Position numbers and translations under genes: made by a program. This document shows positions 42,734 through 49,662 of a stretch of 62,142 bases of DNA, piece after piece (within the stretch, counting starts at the first letter, position 1; every line of letters starts with the position of its first letter). The notes beneath the pieces are model-generated. The model saw only the letters and a program-made list of their open reading frames with translations, did no database searches and had not been told where the DNA came from. The stretch lies in the NCBI GenBank assembly GCA_046160865.1, contig JBJXHG010000185.1, positions 1 to 62,142 on the forward strand, given 5' to 3'. This DNA comes from JBJXHG01 sp046160865. Its GTDB lineage: Bacteria; Planctomycetota; UBA1135; GCA-002686595.

Positions 42734-44862
42734 ACACCACGCGCGAAGCGCTGCTCGCCGCGACGTGGCCGCACGAGCGCGCGGCCGAAGCGCTCGAGTT
42801 GCTCGCACGCGCGGCGAAGCTCGGTCCGCGCGAGCTCGCGTCGAGCGAACCGGCGACCGAAGATCCGTCGACGCTCGCCGAGCGCTTGGACGCGGCGGCG
42901 CTCGAGCTCGACGTCGAGCTCACGCCCGTCGAGATTCCGTACGCGCAGAGCGCGGCGCTTTTCGCGAGCGGTGCGCCGGCGTTGATCGGCCTCGAAGGCG
43001 GACGTCTCGCGGCGATCGTGCGCGGCGGGAAGCGCGTCACGCTGCTCGCGAGCGACGGCTCGCGCGTGCGTTTCGACGCCGAGGATCTGCGCGCGCAGTG
43101 GACGGCGCCGCTCGAGCGCGAGCTGGACCTACGCGTAGTGCCGGTGCTCGACCGCGCCGGGTTGCCGAGCGCGAGTCGCGCGCGTGCGCGACGTGCGTTG
43201 CTCTCCGAGCACTTGTCGGCGGTGCCCGTCGGCAACGCGTGGCTCGTGTCGCTGCCGCCCGGCCGGCCGATGCTCGCGCAAGCGCGGCGCGCGAAGCTAC
43301 CCGTGCTCGCGCTCGGCATCGCGCTCGCGGGACTCGGCGCCAGCGCGCTCGGGCTCGCGTCGTGGATCCCGTTCGGACGCGGCGCGCTCGAGGGCGATCT
43401 CGAGCCGGCGTGGCTCTTGTGCTGGGCGCTCTTGCTCGCGAGCGCGTTGCCGCTGCGTTGGCTCGAAGGCTGGCTGCAGTCGCACTTCGGCGTGCGCTTC
43501 GGCGTGCTGTTGCGACGCCGCTTGATGGCCGGTGCCGCACGCCTCGATCCGCAAGCGGTGCGCGGCGAAGGTGCGGGCGCGTTGCTCGGGCGTGTGCTCG
43601 AGTCGGAAGCGCTCGAAGCACTGCTCCTCGGCGGCGGCTTCTTGTTCCTCGGCGGAACGATCGACGTCGTGCTCGCGAGCTCCGTGCTCGCGAACGGACC
43701 GGCGCCCGTGCGCATGCTCGCGTTGCTCGGCGTGTGGCTCACCGTCGCCGCCGTGATCGCCGTACGTCACTTGCGGCGCGCGCAGGCGGCGGCGGGCGCG
43801 CGGCTCGCGGTCACGCGCGACCTCGTCGAGCGCATGGTCGGACAACGCACGCGGCTCGTGCAGGAACCCGAGGAGCGCTGGCACGAGAAGGAGGACCGCT
43901 TGCTCGCCGAGTACGTCGAGCGCGCGACGAAGCTCGACAGCTCGACGCTCGCGTTGATCGCGTTCGTCAGCGGCGGGTGGCTCATCAGCGGAGCGATCGT
44001 CGTCGGCATCGTGTTCGCGAGCGGCGCTGCGCGTCCGATCGACCTCGCGCTCGGCATCGGTGCGTTGCTCGTCGGACAGCAAGCGCTCGCGCGGCTGTGC
44101 GGCGGGTGGATCCAGTTCGCGTCGTGCGCGGTCGCGTGGCGGCAAGTCGCGCCGGTCTATCACGCGGCGACGCAACTCGAGGACACGGGGCTCCCGCGCA
44201 GCGCGCTCCGCCCTGCCGATGACGTGCGGGATGTCGCGCTGGACGGCGCGCTGCTCGAAGCGCGCGGCGTGTCGTTCCGCCATCCGTCCCGCGAGCGCAC
44301 GGTGCTCGCCGGTGTCGATCTCACGGTGCGCGAAGGCGACCGCGTGCTCGTCGAGGGTCCGTCGGGCGGCGGCAAGTCGACGCTCGCGTCGCTGCTGATC
44401 GGCTGGCGTACACCGACGGCGGGGCTCGTCGCGTGGCGCGGCCTCGACAAGAAGAGCCACGGCGCGGTGCGCTGGCGGCGCCACGTCTCGGCGGCGCCGC
44501 AGTTCCACGAGAACCACGTGTTCACCGGCACGCTCGCGTTCAATTTGCTCCTCGCGGCGCGCGATTCACGCGCGAGCGAGGCCGAGCTCGAGGCGCGCGC
44601 GCTCGAGATCGCGGAAGAGCTCGGGCTCGGCGGCGTGCTCGCGCGCATGCCGTCGGGCTTGCGTCAGATCCTCGGCGAGACCGGCTGGCAGCTCTCGCAC
44701 GGCGAGAAGAGCCGCTTGTTCATCGCGCGCGCGCTGCTTTCGGGCGCGCCGCTCGTCGTGCTCGACGAGAGCCTGGCCGCGCTCGATCCGGACACCGCGC
44801 GGCAAGTGCTCGAGTGCGTGAACCGCCGCGCGCGGTCGCTCGTCGTGATCGCGCATCCGTGA
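42730..44862 (+). CDS. Second ABC exporter with non-peptidase N-terminal domain
   Basis: A 710-residue protein starting at a GTG that overlaps the PCAT stop by four bases (GTGA). The first 170 residues form a soluble domain without Cys/His catalytic residues; the stretch 'ALIGLEGGRLAAIVRGGKRVTLLASDGSRVRFDAEDL' looks like a degenerate C39-like fold. Membrane helices span about 195-480. The ATPase has Walker A GPSGGGKST (about 543), signature LSHGEKSR (about 655) and 'LVVLDESLAALD'. It stops right after the H-loop 'VVIAHP', shorter than usual. It resembles the second ABC subunit of NHLM-type systems and probably forms a heteromeric exporter with the PCAT. Confidence 0.88.
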   Translation: MNTTREALLAATWPHERAAEALELLARAAKLGPRELASSEPATEDPSTLAERLDAAALELDVELTPVEIPYAQSAALFASGAPALIGLEGGRLAAIVRGGKRVTLLASDGSRVRFDAEDLRAQWTAPLERELDLRVVPVLDRAGLPSASRARARRALLSEHLSAVPVGNAWLVSLPPGRPMLAQARRAKLPVLALGIALAGLGASALGLASWIPFGRGALEGDLEPAWLLCWALLLASALPLRWLEGWLQSHFGVRFGVLLRRRLMAGAARLDPQAVRGEGAGALLGRVLESEALEALLLGGGFLFLGGTIDVVLASSVLANGPAPVRMLALLGVWLTVAAVIAVRHLRRAQAAAGARLAVTRDLVERMVGQRTRLVQEPEERWHEKEDRLLAEYVERATKLDSSTLALIAFVSGGWLISGAIVVGIVFASGAARPIDLALGIGALLVGQQALARLCGGWIQFASCAVAWRQVAPVYHAATQLEDTGLPRSALRPADDVRDVALDGALLEARGVSFRHPSRERTVLAGVDLTVREGDRVLVEGPSGGGKSTLASLLIGWRTPTAGLVAWRGLDKKSHGAVRWRRHVSAAPQFHENHVFTGTLAFNLLLAARDSRASEAELEARALEIAEELGLGGVLARMPSGLRQILGETGWQLSHGEKSRLFIARALLSGAPLVVLDESLAALDPDTARQVLECVNRRARSLVVIAHP

Positions 44863-44927
44863 GCTGCGCCGGATTCCCAATTGCGCGACGCACGTCAACT
44901 CGGCGTCGTCGTTGGCATGCGCGCGAG

Positions 44928-44935
44928 GCTACGCT
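44928..44935 (+). promoter_or_regulatory. Candidate -10 (GCTACGCT) of precursor gene 1
   Basis: GCTACGCT lies 70 bases before the precursor ATG, in the 143-base gap after the second ABC gene. It suggests the precursor is transcribed separately from the exporter. Confidence 0.4.
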
Positions 44936-45005
44936 CTTGCCCCGCTTGCGCCGCGTCAGTGGACGTGGCGAGCGGCCGTCAATCCCTCTCGTTGAGGACT
45001 TCCAA

Positions 45006-45191
45006 ATGAGCTCGAACGAAAACCAAGTTCCGTTCTTCGTCCGCTTCCTCGAAGGTCAGGAGTACCCGCAAGTGCAGGCCGACGTGAAGGCCGGCCCGCG
45101 CTTCGGCACGACCAAGCACCCGTCGGACGCCGACGAAGTGCACACGATGAAGTATCCGTCCGACGGCGACGACGACTACCCGTCGATCTGA
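45006..45191 (+). CDS. Microviridin-type graspetide precursor 1 (two cores)
   Basis: A 61-residue peptide. The leader has 'PFFVRFLEGQ' (residues 9-18), the maturase-recognition helix of microviridins (PFFARFL in cyanobacteria). The border reads 'VQADVKAG'. Two cores follow: 'TTKHPSDADE' (about 35-44) and 'TMKYPSDGDDDY' (about 47-58). The TxK(Y/H)PSD pattern supplies Thr and Ser for ester bonds to downstream acids and Lys for an amide bond. The first core has His in place of the usual Tyr. GAGGA lies seven bases upstream. Predicted products are tricyclic cages, often serine-protease inhibitors. Confidence 0.93.
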   Translation: MSSNENQVPFFVRFLEGQEYPQVQADVKAGPRFGTTKHPSDADEVHTMKYPSDGDDDYPSI

Positions 45192-45479
45192 GCCGAGCAT
45201 CATATTCGGGGCGCGCAGGCTGCGACTTCGCGGCCTGCGTGCGTTTCACGGAGGCAAGCGCCGCGTCAGCGCGCGGAGTGTCGTGCCGCGCAGCGTGGTG
45301 CGACTTGCGGGTGCGCGCGCGGCGGCGTGCGTGCACCGCACACGGAACGCCTCGTTTCGCACGCATGTCGCGCACCTTCGTGGTCTGCGTCGCGTTCCCG
45401 CGCATGCACCAGACGTGCGAGAGATCGCGCGCTCGCACTCCATTGCGTGAACGAGGACGTTTCCGTTCGCGACGATCGC
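45192..45479. other. Intergenic region between precursors 1 and 2
   Basis: It opens with a hairpin at 45211-45243 (GCAGGC and GCCTGC around a 12-base loop), a probable 3' end for precursor 1. The remaining bases show no core motif, leader motif or supported ORF on either strand. The precursor 2 promoter begins at the right edge. Confidence 0.45.
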
Positions 45480-45487
45480 GCTACTCT
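45480..45487 (+). promoter_or_regulatory. Candidate -10 (GCTACTCT) of precursor gene 2
   Basis: GCTACTCT lies 63 bases before the precursor 2 ATG. Spacing and sequence parallel those of precursors 1 and 3. Confidence 0.45.
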
Positions 45488-45550
45488 GCCGCGCAGTCGC
45501 GGGCACAGGGCCCGCGCTTCACTCCAACAACAACTGCGAGAGGTGAACCG

Positions 45551-45736
45551 ATGACTCAATCGAATCAGCCGTTCTTCGTCCGCTTCCTCGAAGGTCAGGC
45601 GTATCCGCAAGTGCAAGCGGACGTGAAGGCCGGCGGCGGCTTGCACGTGACCCACAAGTATCCGTCGGACGCCGACGAGATCGTCACGCACAAGTACCCG
45701 TCCGACGACGACGAAGGCGGCTGGGAAACTTCCTGA
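45551..45736 (+). CDS. Microviridin-type graspetide precursor 2 (two cores)
   Basis: A 61-residue peptide with leader 'QPFFVRFLEGQAYPQVQADVKAG', nearly identical to precursor 1 in DNA as well as protein, so the two are recent duplicates. Its cores are 'THKYPSDADE' (about 33-42) and 'THKYPSDDDE' (about 45-54), followed by an exocyclic tail 'GGWETS'. Ring acceptors would be the Asp after Ser, then Asp and Glu two and three residues on. Cyanobacterial microviridins usually have Glu where Asp occurs here, implying a smaller second ester ring. GAGAGGTG precedes the ATG by about six bases. Confidence 0.94.
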   Translation: MTQSNQPFFVRFLEGQAYPQVQADVKAGGGLHVTHKYPSDADEIVTHKYPSDDDEGGWETS

Positions 45737-45794
45737 GCAGCAGCCGACGACGGCTTGCGTCGGCGCCACGGAGCGCCGCGCGATGATTTCTTGC

Positions 45795-45820
45795 GCAGGC
45801 CGCTACCTCTCGCGGCCTGC
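45795..45820 (+). terminator. Hairpin after precursor 2
   Basis: GCAGGCCGC (45795-45803) pairs with GCGGCCTGC (45812-45820), loop eight bases, followed by ACTCTTTC. The hairpin after precursor 1 has a related sequence (GCAGGC...GCCTGC), so both may be duplicated terminators or 3' stabilisers. Confidence 0.5.
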
Positions 45821-45887
45821 ACTCTTTCGGAACTGGGATCGCCGCGAAATCGTGCCACGCGTCCCGCTGCGCGCACCGGGTCGCGAC

Positions 45888-45895
45888 GCTAACCT
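45888..45895 (+). promoter_or_regulatory. Candidate -10 (GCTAACCT) of precursor gene 3
   Basis: GCTAACCT lies 67 bases before the precursor 3 ATG, the same offset range as for precursors 1 and 2. A strong GGGAGGTGAT ribosome-binding site follows at 45948-45957. Confidence 0.45.
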
Positions 45896-45962
45896 GATGA
45901 GGCGCGGGCACCGAGCTCGCGCGCTTCTTCAGGACCCTTACCCCGTCGGGAGGTGATGCCTT

Positions 45963-46100
45963 ATGTCACAACAACAGACGAACGTGCCCTTCTTCGTGCG
46001 CTTCCTCGAAACCCAAGAGGCGTTGGTGGTCGAGTCCGACGTGAAGGCCGGCAAGCCGAACCACACGTTGAAGTACCCCTCCGACGGCGACGAAGTCTGA
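45963..46100 (+). CDS. Microviridin-type graspetide precursor 3 (single core)
   Basis: A 45-residue peptide, the shortest of the three. The leader 'VPFFVRFLETQEALVVESDVKAG' retains the FFVRFLE helix and the DVKAG border but differs in between. A single core 'TLKYPSDGDEV' ends two residues before the stop, so the mature product would be a compact cage of about 15 residues. It matches the classic cyanobacterial TxKYPSD core more closely than the others. The hairpin CCGCCTCG-CAG-CGAGGCGG lies at 46116-46134 downstream. Its place next to the ligase genes suggests it may be the ancestral copy; that is a guess. Confidence 0.93.
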   Translation: MSQQQTNVPFFVRFLETQEALVVESDVKAGKPNHTLKYPSDGDEV

Positions 46101-46115
46101 GGCTATTTCCGCGGC

Positions 46116-46134
46116 CCGCCTCGCAGCGAGGCGG
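46116..46134 (+). terminator. Hairpin after precursor 3
   Basis: An 8-bp stem CCGCCTCG/CGAGGCGG with loop CAG, nested inside further complementary arms CGGCCCGC/GCGGGCCG (46112-46147). No T-run. It probably limits read-through from the abundant precursor mRNA into the ligase genes. Confidence 0.45.
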
Positions 46135-46225
46135 ACCACGCGGGCCGACCGGCGCAGCGGCGCACGGCCGGCCCGCTTGCTTGCACTGCTCGCTCGCGCC
46201 GCAGCACTGATCCGCGCACTCCGCA

Positions 46226-47233
46226 ATGACCCGCGCCCAAGACACCGTCTTGATCCTCACGCACAGCGCCGACGAGTTCGTCGTCGAGCGCGTCGCGTCG
46301 GCGGTCTCGAAGCGCGGCGCGCGTGCTCTGCGGTTCGACACGGACCTCTTCCCGTCCGAGGTGCGCTTGTCGTCGCGTTTCGACGGCGCGCAGGAGACGG
46401 CGACGCTGCACAGCCACGAGTTCGAGCTCTCACTCGACCTCGTGCGCGCGGTGTGGGCGCGCAAGGTGTGGCTGCCGAAGCTCTCCGAGGGTCTCGACGC
46501 GCGCGTGCGCGAAGGTTGCGTGCGCGAGTCGGCGGCGGCGCTGCGCAGCTTCCTGTCCGCGCTCGACGAGCGCCGCGTGCGTTGGGTGAACGGCGTGCAG
46601 CAGACGATGGCCGGCGAGGACAAGTTGCGCCAGCTGCGCGTCGCGTCGAAGCTCGGCCTGCGCACGCCGCGCACGCTCGTGAGCAATGACCCGGAAGCGG
46701 TGCGCGCGTTTCGCGCCGACATCGGACCGATGATCGCGAAGATGCTGACGCCGCTGTCGATCTCGATGGGTGGCTCGGCGTTCTTCATGCACACGAACCT
46801 CGTGCGCGACGAGGACCTCGAGCAACTCGACGGCTTGCGCATGAGCCCGATGGTGTTCCAAGAGCACGTCGAGAAACGCTGCGAGCTGCGGATCGCGTGC
46901 GTCGGCGACCGCGCGTTCGTGGGCCGCATCGACGCGTCGCGCTCGGAGAAGGGCCAAGTGGATTGGCGCCGCTCGCGTCCGGACGAAGTGGACTGGACAC
47001 GCGGCGAGATCCCGAGCGACGTCGCGGAGAAGCTCGCGGCGCTCCTGCGCGAGCTCGACCTCGTCTACGGCGCCGTCGACGTGATCGTCACGCCGGAAGG
47101 TGAGCACGTGTTCCTCGAGATCAACCCGAGCGGCGAGTGGGGGATGCTCGAGCGCGACCTCGACCTGCCGATCGCGGACGCGATCGCTTCGGAATTGATG
47201 CGCGCGCCGTCGCAGCGCGCGCAAGCCAGTTGA
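46226..47233 (+). CDS. mdnB: MdnB/MvdC-like ATP-grasp ligase (amide-forming)
   Basis: A 335-residue ATP-grasp enzyme. The N-terminal domain begins 'VLILTHSADEFVVERVASAVSKRGARALRFDTDLFPSEVRLS'. The ATP-grasp core holds 'AGEDKLRQLRVASKLGLRTPRTL', 'MIAKMLTPLSISMGGSAFF', 'PMVFQEHVEKRCELRIACVG' and the metal-binding end 'VFLEINPSGEWGMLERDLDLPIADAIA'. The 'VWARKVWLPKL' and 'EWGMLERDL' features fit MdnB, which makes the Lys-to-acid amide in microviridins after ester formation. It starts 126 bases after precursor 3 and 32 bases before the MdnC-like gene. The split of roles between the two ligases is inferred from similarity. Confidence 0.93.
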   Translation: MTRAQDTVLILTHSADEFVVERVASAVSKRGARALRFDTDLFPSEVRLSSRFDGAQETATLHSHEFELSLDLVRAVWARKVWLPKLSEGLDARVREGCVRESAAALRSFLSALDERRVRWVNGVQQTMAGEDKLRQLRVASKLGLRTPRTLVSNDPEAVRAFRADIGPMIAKMLTPLSISMGGSAFFMHTNLVRDEDLEQLDGLRMSPMVFQEHVEKRCELRIACVGDRAFVGRIDASRSEKGQVDWRRSRPDEVDWTRGEIPSDVAEKLAALLRELDLVYGAVDVIVTPEGEHVFLEINPSGEWGMLERDLDLPIADAIASELMRAPSQRAQAS

Positions 47234-47264
47234 ATCGACAACGGACGACAACGGGAGAACGGCG

Positions 47265-48263
47265 ATGAAGGCACTGATCGTCACGCACAGCCGGGACAAC
47301 GACAGCGTCGAGATGGTTTCGCGCGCGCTCGAGAAGCGCGGCGCGCAGGCGTTCCGCTTCAACACGGACCTCTTCCCGACCGAGGTGTCGATCCGCATCG
47401 CGCTCGACCGGAGCGGCGAGACGGTCGAGATCGAGACGGCCGAAGGGACGGTCGACGCACGCGAGCTCGCGGGCGCGTGGCACCGCCGCATCGCGATCGC
47501 GTCGGCGATCCCCTCCGACATGGACAAGCAAGTGCGCTTCGCCGCGGTCGAGGAATCGCGCCGCGTCGTGAACGGGATGCTCGTCAGCTTGCCGTGTTTC
47601 GTGCTCGACACGTGGCCGCGGTTGCGCATCGCGGAGAACAAGCAGCTGCAGCTCGAGCTCGCGCGCGCGGCGGGTCTCGACGTGCCGAAGACGCTCGTGA
47701 CGAACGATCCCGCAGCCGCGCGCGCCTTCTGGCACGGGTGCAAGGGCCGCGTCGTGACGAAGATGATGGCGAGCTTCGCGATCTACGAGGAAGGCCAAGA
47801 GAAGGTCGTCTTCACGAATCCCGTGACGGAGAAGGATCTCGACGGGCTCGACGGGCTGCGCTTCTGCCCGATGACGTTCCAAGAGGTGCTCGACAAGTCG
47901 GTCGAGCTGCGCGTCACGGTCGTCGGTGAGCGCGTGTTCACCGCGGCAATCGACTCGAATCAGATGGAGCGCTCGAAGACCGACTGGCGCCGGGAAGGCA
48001 GCGCGCTGCTGTCGAAGTGGACGAAGAGCGAGCTCCCGCAGGACGTCGAGCGCGGGATGCTGAAGGTGATGGACGCGCTCGGCCTCAACTACGGCGCCGC
48101 CGATTTCATCGTCACGCCGGAAGGACGCACGGTGTTCCTCGAGGTGAATCCCGCCGGCGAGTTCTTCTGGCTCGAGCGCGAGAACGGCCTGCCGATCTCG
48201 GAAGCGATCGCGGACGTGTTGCTCGGGAAGGCGAAGAGACGCGAGGCGAAGTTGCACTCGTGA
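47265..48263 (+). CDS. mdnC: MdnC/MvdD-like ATP-grasp ligase (ester-forming)
   Basis: A 332-residue ATP-grasp enzyme. It starts 'KALIVTHSRDNDSVEMVSRALEKRGAQAFRFNTDLFPTEVSI' and has 'AGAWHRRIAIA', 'ENKQLQLELARAAGLDVPKTL', 'VVTKMMASFAIYEEGQEKVVFTNPVT', 'CPMTFQEVLDKSVELRVTVVG' and 'VFLEVNPAGEFFWLERE'. The 'GEFFWLE' end and the 'FAIY' segment match MdnC/MvdD, which forms the two omega-esters by phosphorylating side-chain carboxylates of the precursor. It acts first in known systems, needing the leader FFxRFL helix. GGGAG precedes the ATG. It is probably co-transcribed with the amide ligase and the GNAT. Confidence 0.94.
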   Translation: MKALIVTHSRDNDSVEMVSRALEKRGAQAFRFNTDLFPTEVSIRIALDRSGETVEIETAEGTVDARELAGAWHRRIAIASAIPSDMDKQVRFAAVEESRRVVNGMLVSLPCFVLDTWPRLRIAENKQLQLELARAAGLDVPKTLVTNDPAAARAFWHGCKGRVVTKMMASFAIYEEGQEKVVFTNPVTEKDLDGLDGLRFCPMTFQEVLDKSVELRVTVVGERVFTAAIDSNQMERSKTDWRREGSALLSKWTKSELPQDVERGMLKVMDALGLNYGAADFIVTPEGRTVFLEVNPAGEFFWLERENGLPISEAIADVLLGKAKRREAKLHS

Positions 48264-48294
48264 CGCGGCGACGAAGGTCACACTTCGCGGTGCG

Positions 48295-48786
48295 ATGAGG
48301 ACGATTCGTGCGGCGACGGCGCTCGACGCCACGGCGATCGGCGCGATCTACGAGCACTACGTGCTCCACACGACGGTGTCGTTCGAGGAGCGCGCGCCGG
48401 ACGCGGTGGAGATGGCACAACGCATCGAGGCCGTACACGCGGACGAGCTGCCGTGGCTCGTGCTCGAAGACGCTGGGCAGCTCGTCGGCTACGCCTACGC
48501 GACGAAGTGGAAGACGCGCAGCGCGTACCGACACTCGGTCGAGACGTCGGTCTACCTGGACCATGCAGCCGTCGGGAAAGGCTTCGGAACGCAGCTCTAC
48601 TCCGCATTGCTCGACGAGCTACGCGCGCGTGATTTGCACGTCGCGATCGGCGGCATCGCGTTGCCGAACGCGGCGAGCATCGCGCTGCACGAGAAGCTCG
48701 GCTTTCGCAAAGTGGCGCAGTTCGAGGAAGTCGGGTGGAAGTTCGGGAAGTGGGTGGACGTGGGGTATTGGGAGCTCTTGCTGTAG
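48295..48786 (+). CDS. GNAT acetyltransferase, phosphinothricin-acetyltransferase-like
   Basis: A 163-residue GNAT. 'IRAATALDATAIGAIYEHYVLHTTVSFEE', 'PWLVLEDAGQLVGYAYATKWKTRSAYRHSVETSVYLD', 'GKGFGTQLYSALLDEL' and 'VAIGGIALPNAASIALHEKLGFRKVAQFEEVGWKFGKWVDVGYW' are nearly all hallmarks of the PAT/Bar-like family. It lies 31 bases after the ester ligase. Cyanobacterial microviridin clusters end with an acetyltransferase (MdnD) that caps the peptide N-terminus. Position suggests the same role, but the sequence is closer to PAT than I would expect for MdnD, so it may instead be an unrelated amino-group acetylase. Confidence 0.85.
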   Translation: MRTIRAATALDATAIGAIYEHYVLHTTVSFEERAPDAVEMAQRIEAVHADELPWLVLEDAGQLVGYAYATKWKTRSAYRHSVETSVYLDHAAVGKGFGTQLYSALLDELRARDLHVAIGGIALPNAASIALHEKLGFRKVAQFEEVGWKFGKWVDVGYWELLL

Positions 48787-48846
48787 ATAGCCGACACCCT
48801 GCGAGGTGGCGAGCTGTGTTTGACGCGTTAAGTCGAGGAGAACTAG

Positions 48847-49428
48847 ATGTCGATGCTCAGGCGAAGAGACCTTGTTGAGCGATACACCAAGGCGCAAGTC
48901 CAATTGCTGTCAGAGGCGGGCGAGCGAATCTACGCGGCAACGAAGCTAAGAAAGGCTGCCACTGAGTCAGCGTTGGGAGCTCACTATCAAGTATTCCTTT
49001 CACACTCCTACGACGACGCGCGCGTCATCAATCAGCTGCGCGACATGCTCGTTGCACAGGGATTCTCCACTTACGTCGATTGGCTCGAAGACGGACATCT
49101 TGACCGTGGCAATGTAACGAGTGCGACCGTCACACTGCTGCGGGAACGAATGCAAAGCTGCCAGACGCTCATTTATGCAACGTCACCTTCTGCAGAGCAC
49201 TCCGTATGGATGCCGTGGGAGCTCGGATTCATGGATGCAAAGACAAGTCGAGTTGTTGTCGCCCCGATTCAGGACGATGACCGCGAATTCAGAGGGCGCG
49301 AATTCTTGTGCATCTATCCGTATTTGGACCTGACAAACGACCGCTTCTATGTACACGCAAATGCAGGCAGCTATGTAACGCTCAGTGAGTGGGTTGCAGG
49401 TAAGACCCCGACAAACAGCAGCGGTTGA
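48847..49428 (+). CDS. Stand-alone TIR-domain protein
   Basis: A 193-residue protein. About 42 helical residues lead into a TIR-like domain: 'YQVFLSHSYDDARVINQLRDMLVAQGFSTYVDW' (box-1-type), then 'SCQTLIYATSPSAEHSVWMPWELGFMDAKTSRVVVAPI' with Glu in the WELG position usual for NADase TIRs. No other domain is attached. Bacterial TIR proteins often act in anti-phage defence by making or consuming NAD-derived signals. Base composition is less GC-rich than neighbours and the codon use looks foreign. GAGGAG lies about eight bases before the ATG. No obvious effector such as a SIR2 or channel gene is adjacent, so the system type is open. Confidence 0.82.
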   Translation: MSMLRRRDLVERYTKAQVQLLSEAGERIYAATKLRKAATESALGAHYQVFLSHSYDDARVINQLRDMLVAQGFSTYVDWLEDGHLDRGNVTSATVTLLRERMQSCQTLIYATSPSAEHSVWMPWELGFMDAKTSRVVVAPIQDDDREFRGREFLCIYPYLDLTNDRFYVHANAGSYVTLSEWVAGKTPTNSSG

Positions 49429-49448
49429 AGTTGCTACTACTGCGGCAA

Positions 49449-49661
49449 TCAATCCACCCCGCACCCCTTCAACGTCGCCATCAACCGCTCACGATTCTTC
49501 GGGTCCAGTGTCACGGGCGGCAACCGCACGTCCTCGCGACACAGGCCCTTCATCGCGAGCGCGGCTTTCACGGGCACGGGGTTCGACTCGATGAAGAGGT
49601 CGCGCGCGAGCGGCGCGATGCGCTCGACGATCGCGGCGACCTTGCTCGTGTCGCCGTTGAG
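49449..49661 (-). pseudogene. Diverged duplicate of the dapA 3' end
   Basis: About 213 bases that translate in frame to the last 62 residues of DapA ('AAIVERIAPLARDLFIESNPVPVKAALA...LKGCGVD'). They are identical to the intact copy at 52 of 62 positions by hand count. The homology starts right after the stop of the TPR gene and ends at a stop codon, so the piece carries no start and no active site. The level of divergence means it is not a recent copying error. It may be the original gene end displaced by an insertion, or the remnant of a tandem copy. Confidence 0.85.
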
Positions 49662-49662
49662 C

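Noticed and set aside
39695..42808. 1037-codon minus-strand open frame opposite the C39 exporter
   Set aside because: Low-complexity Arg/Ala/Glu shadow; the plus strand has a full set of C39 and ABC motifs.
45192..45550. A further small precursor ORF between precursors 1 and 2
   Set aside because: I read all frames for FFxRFL or PSD motifs and found none.
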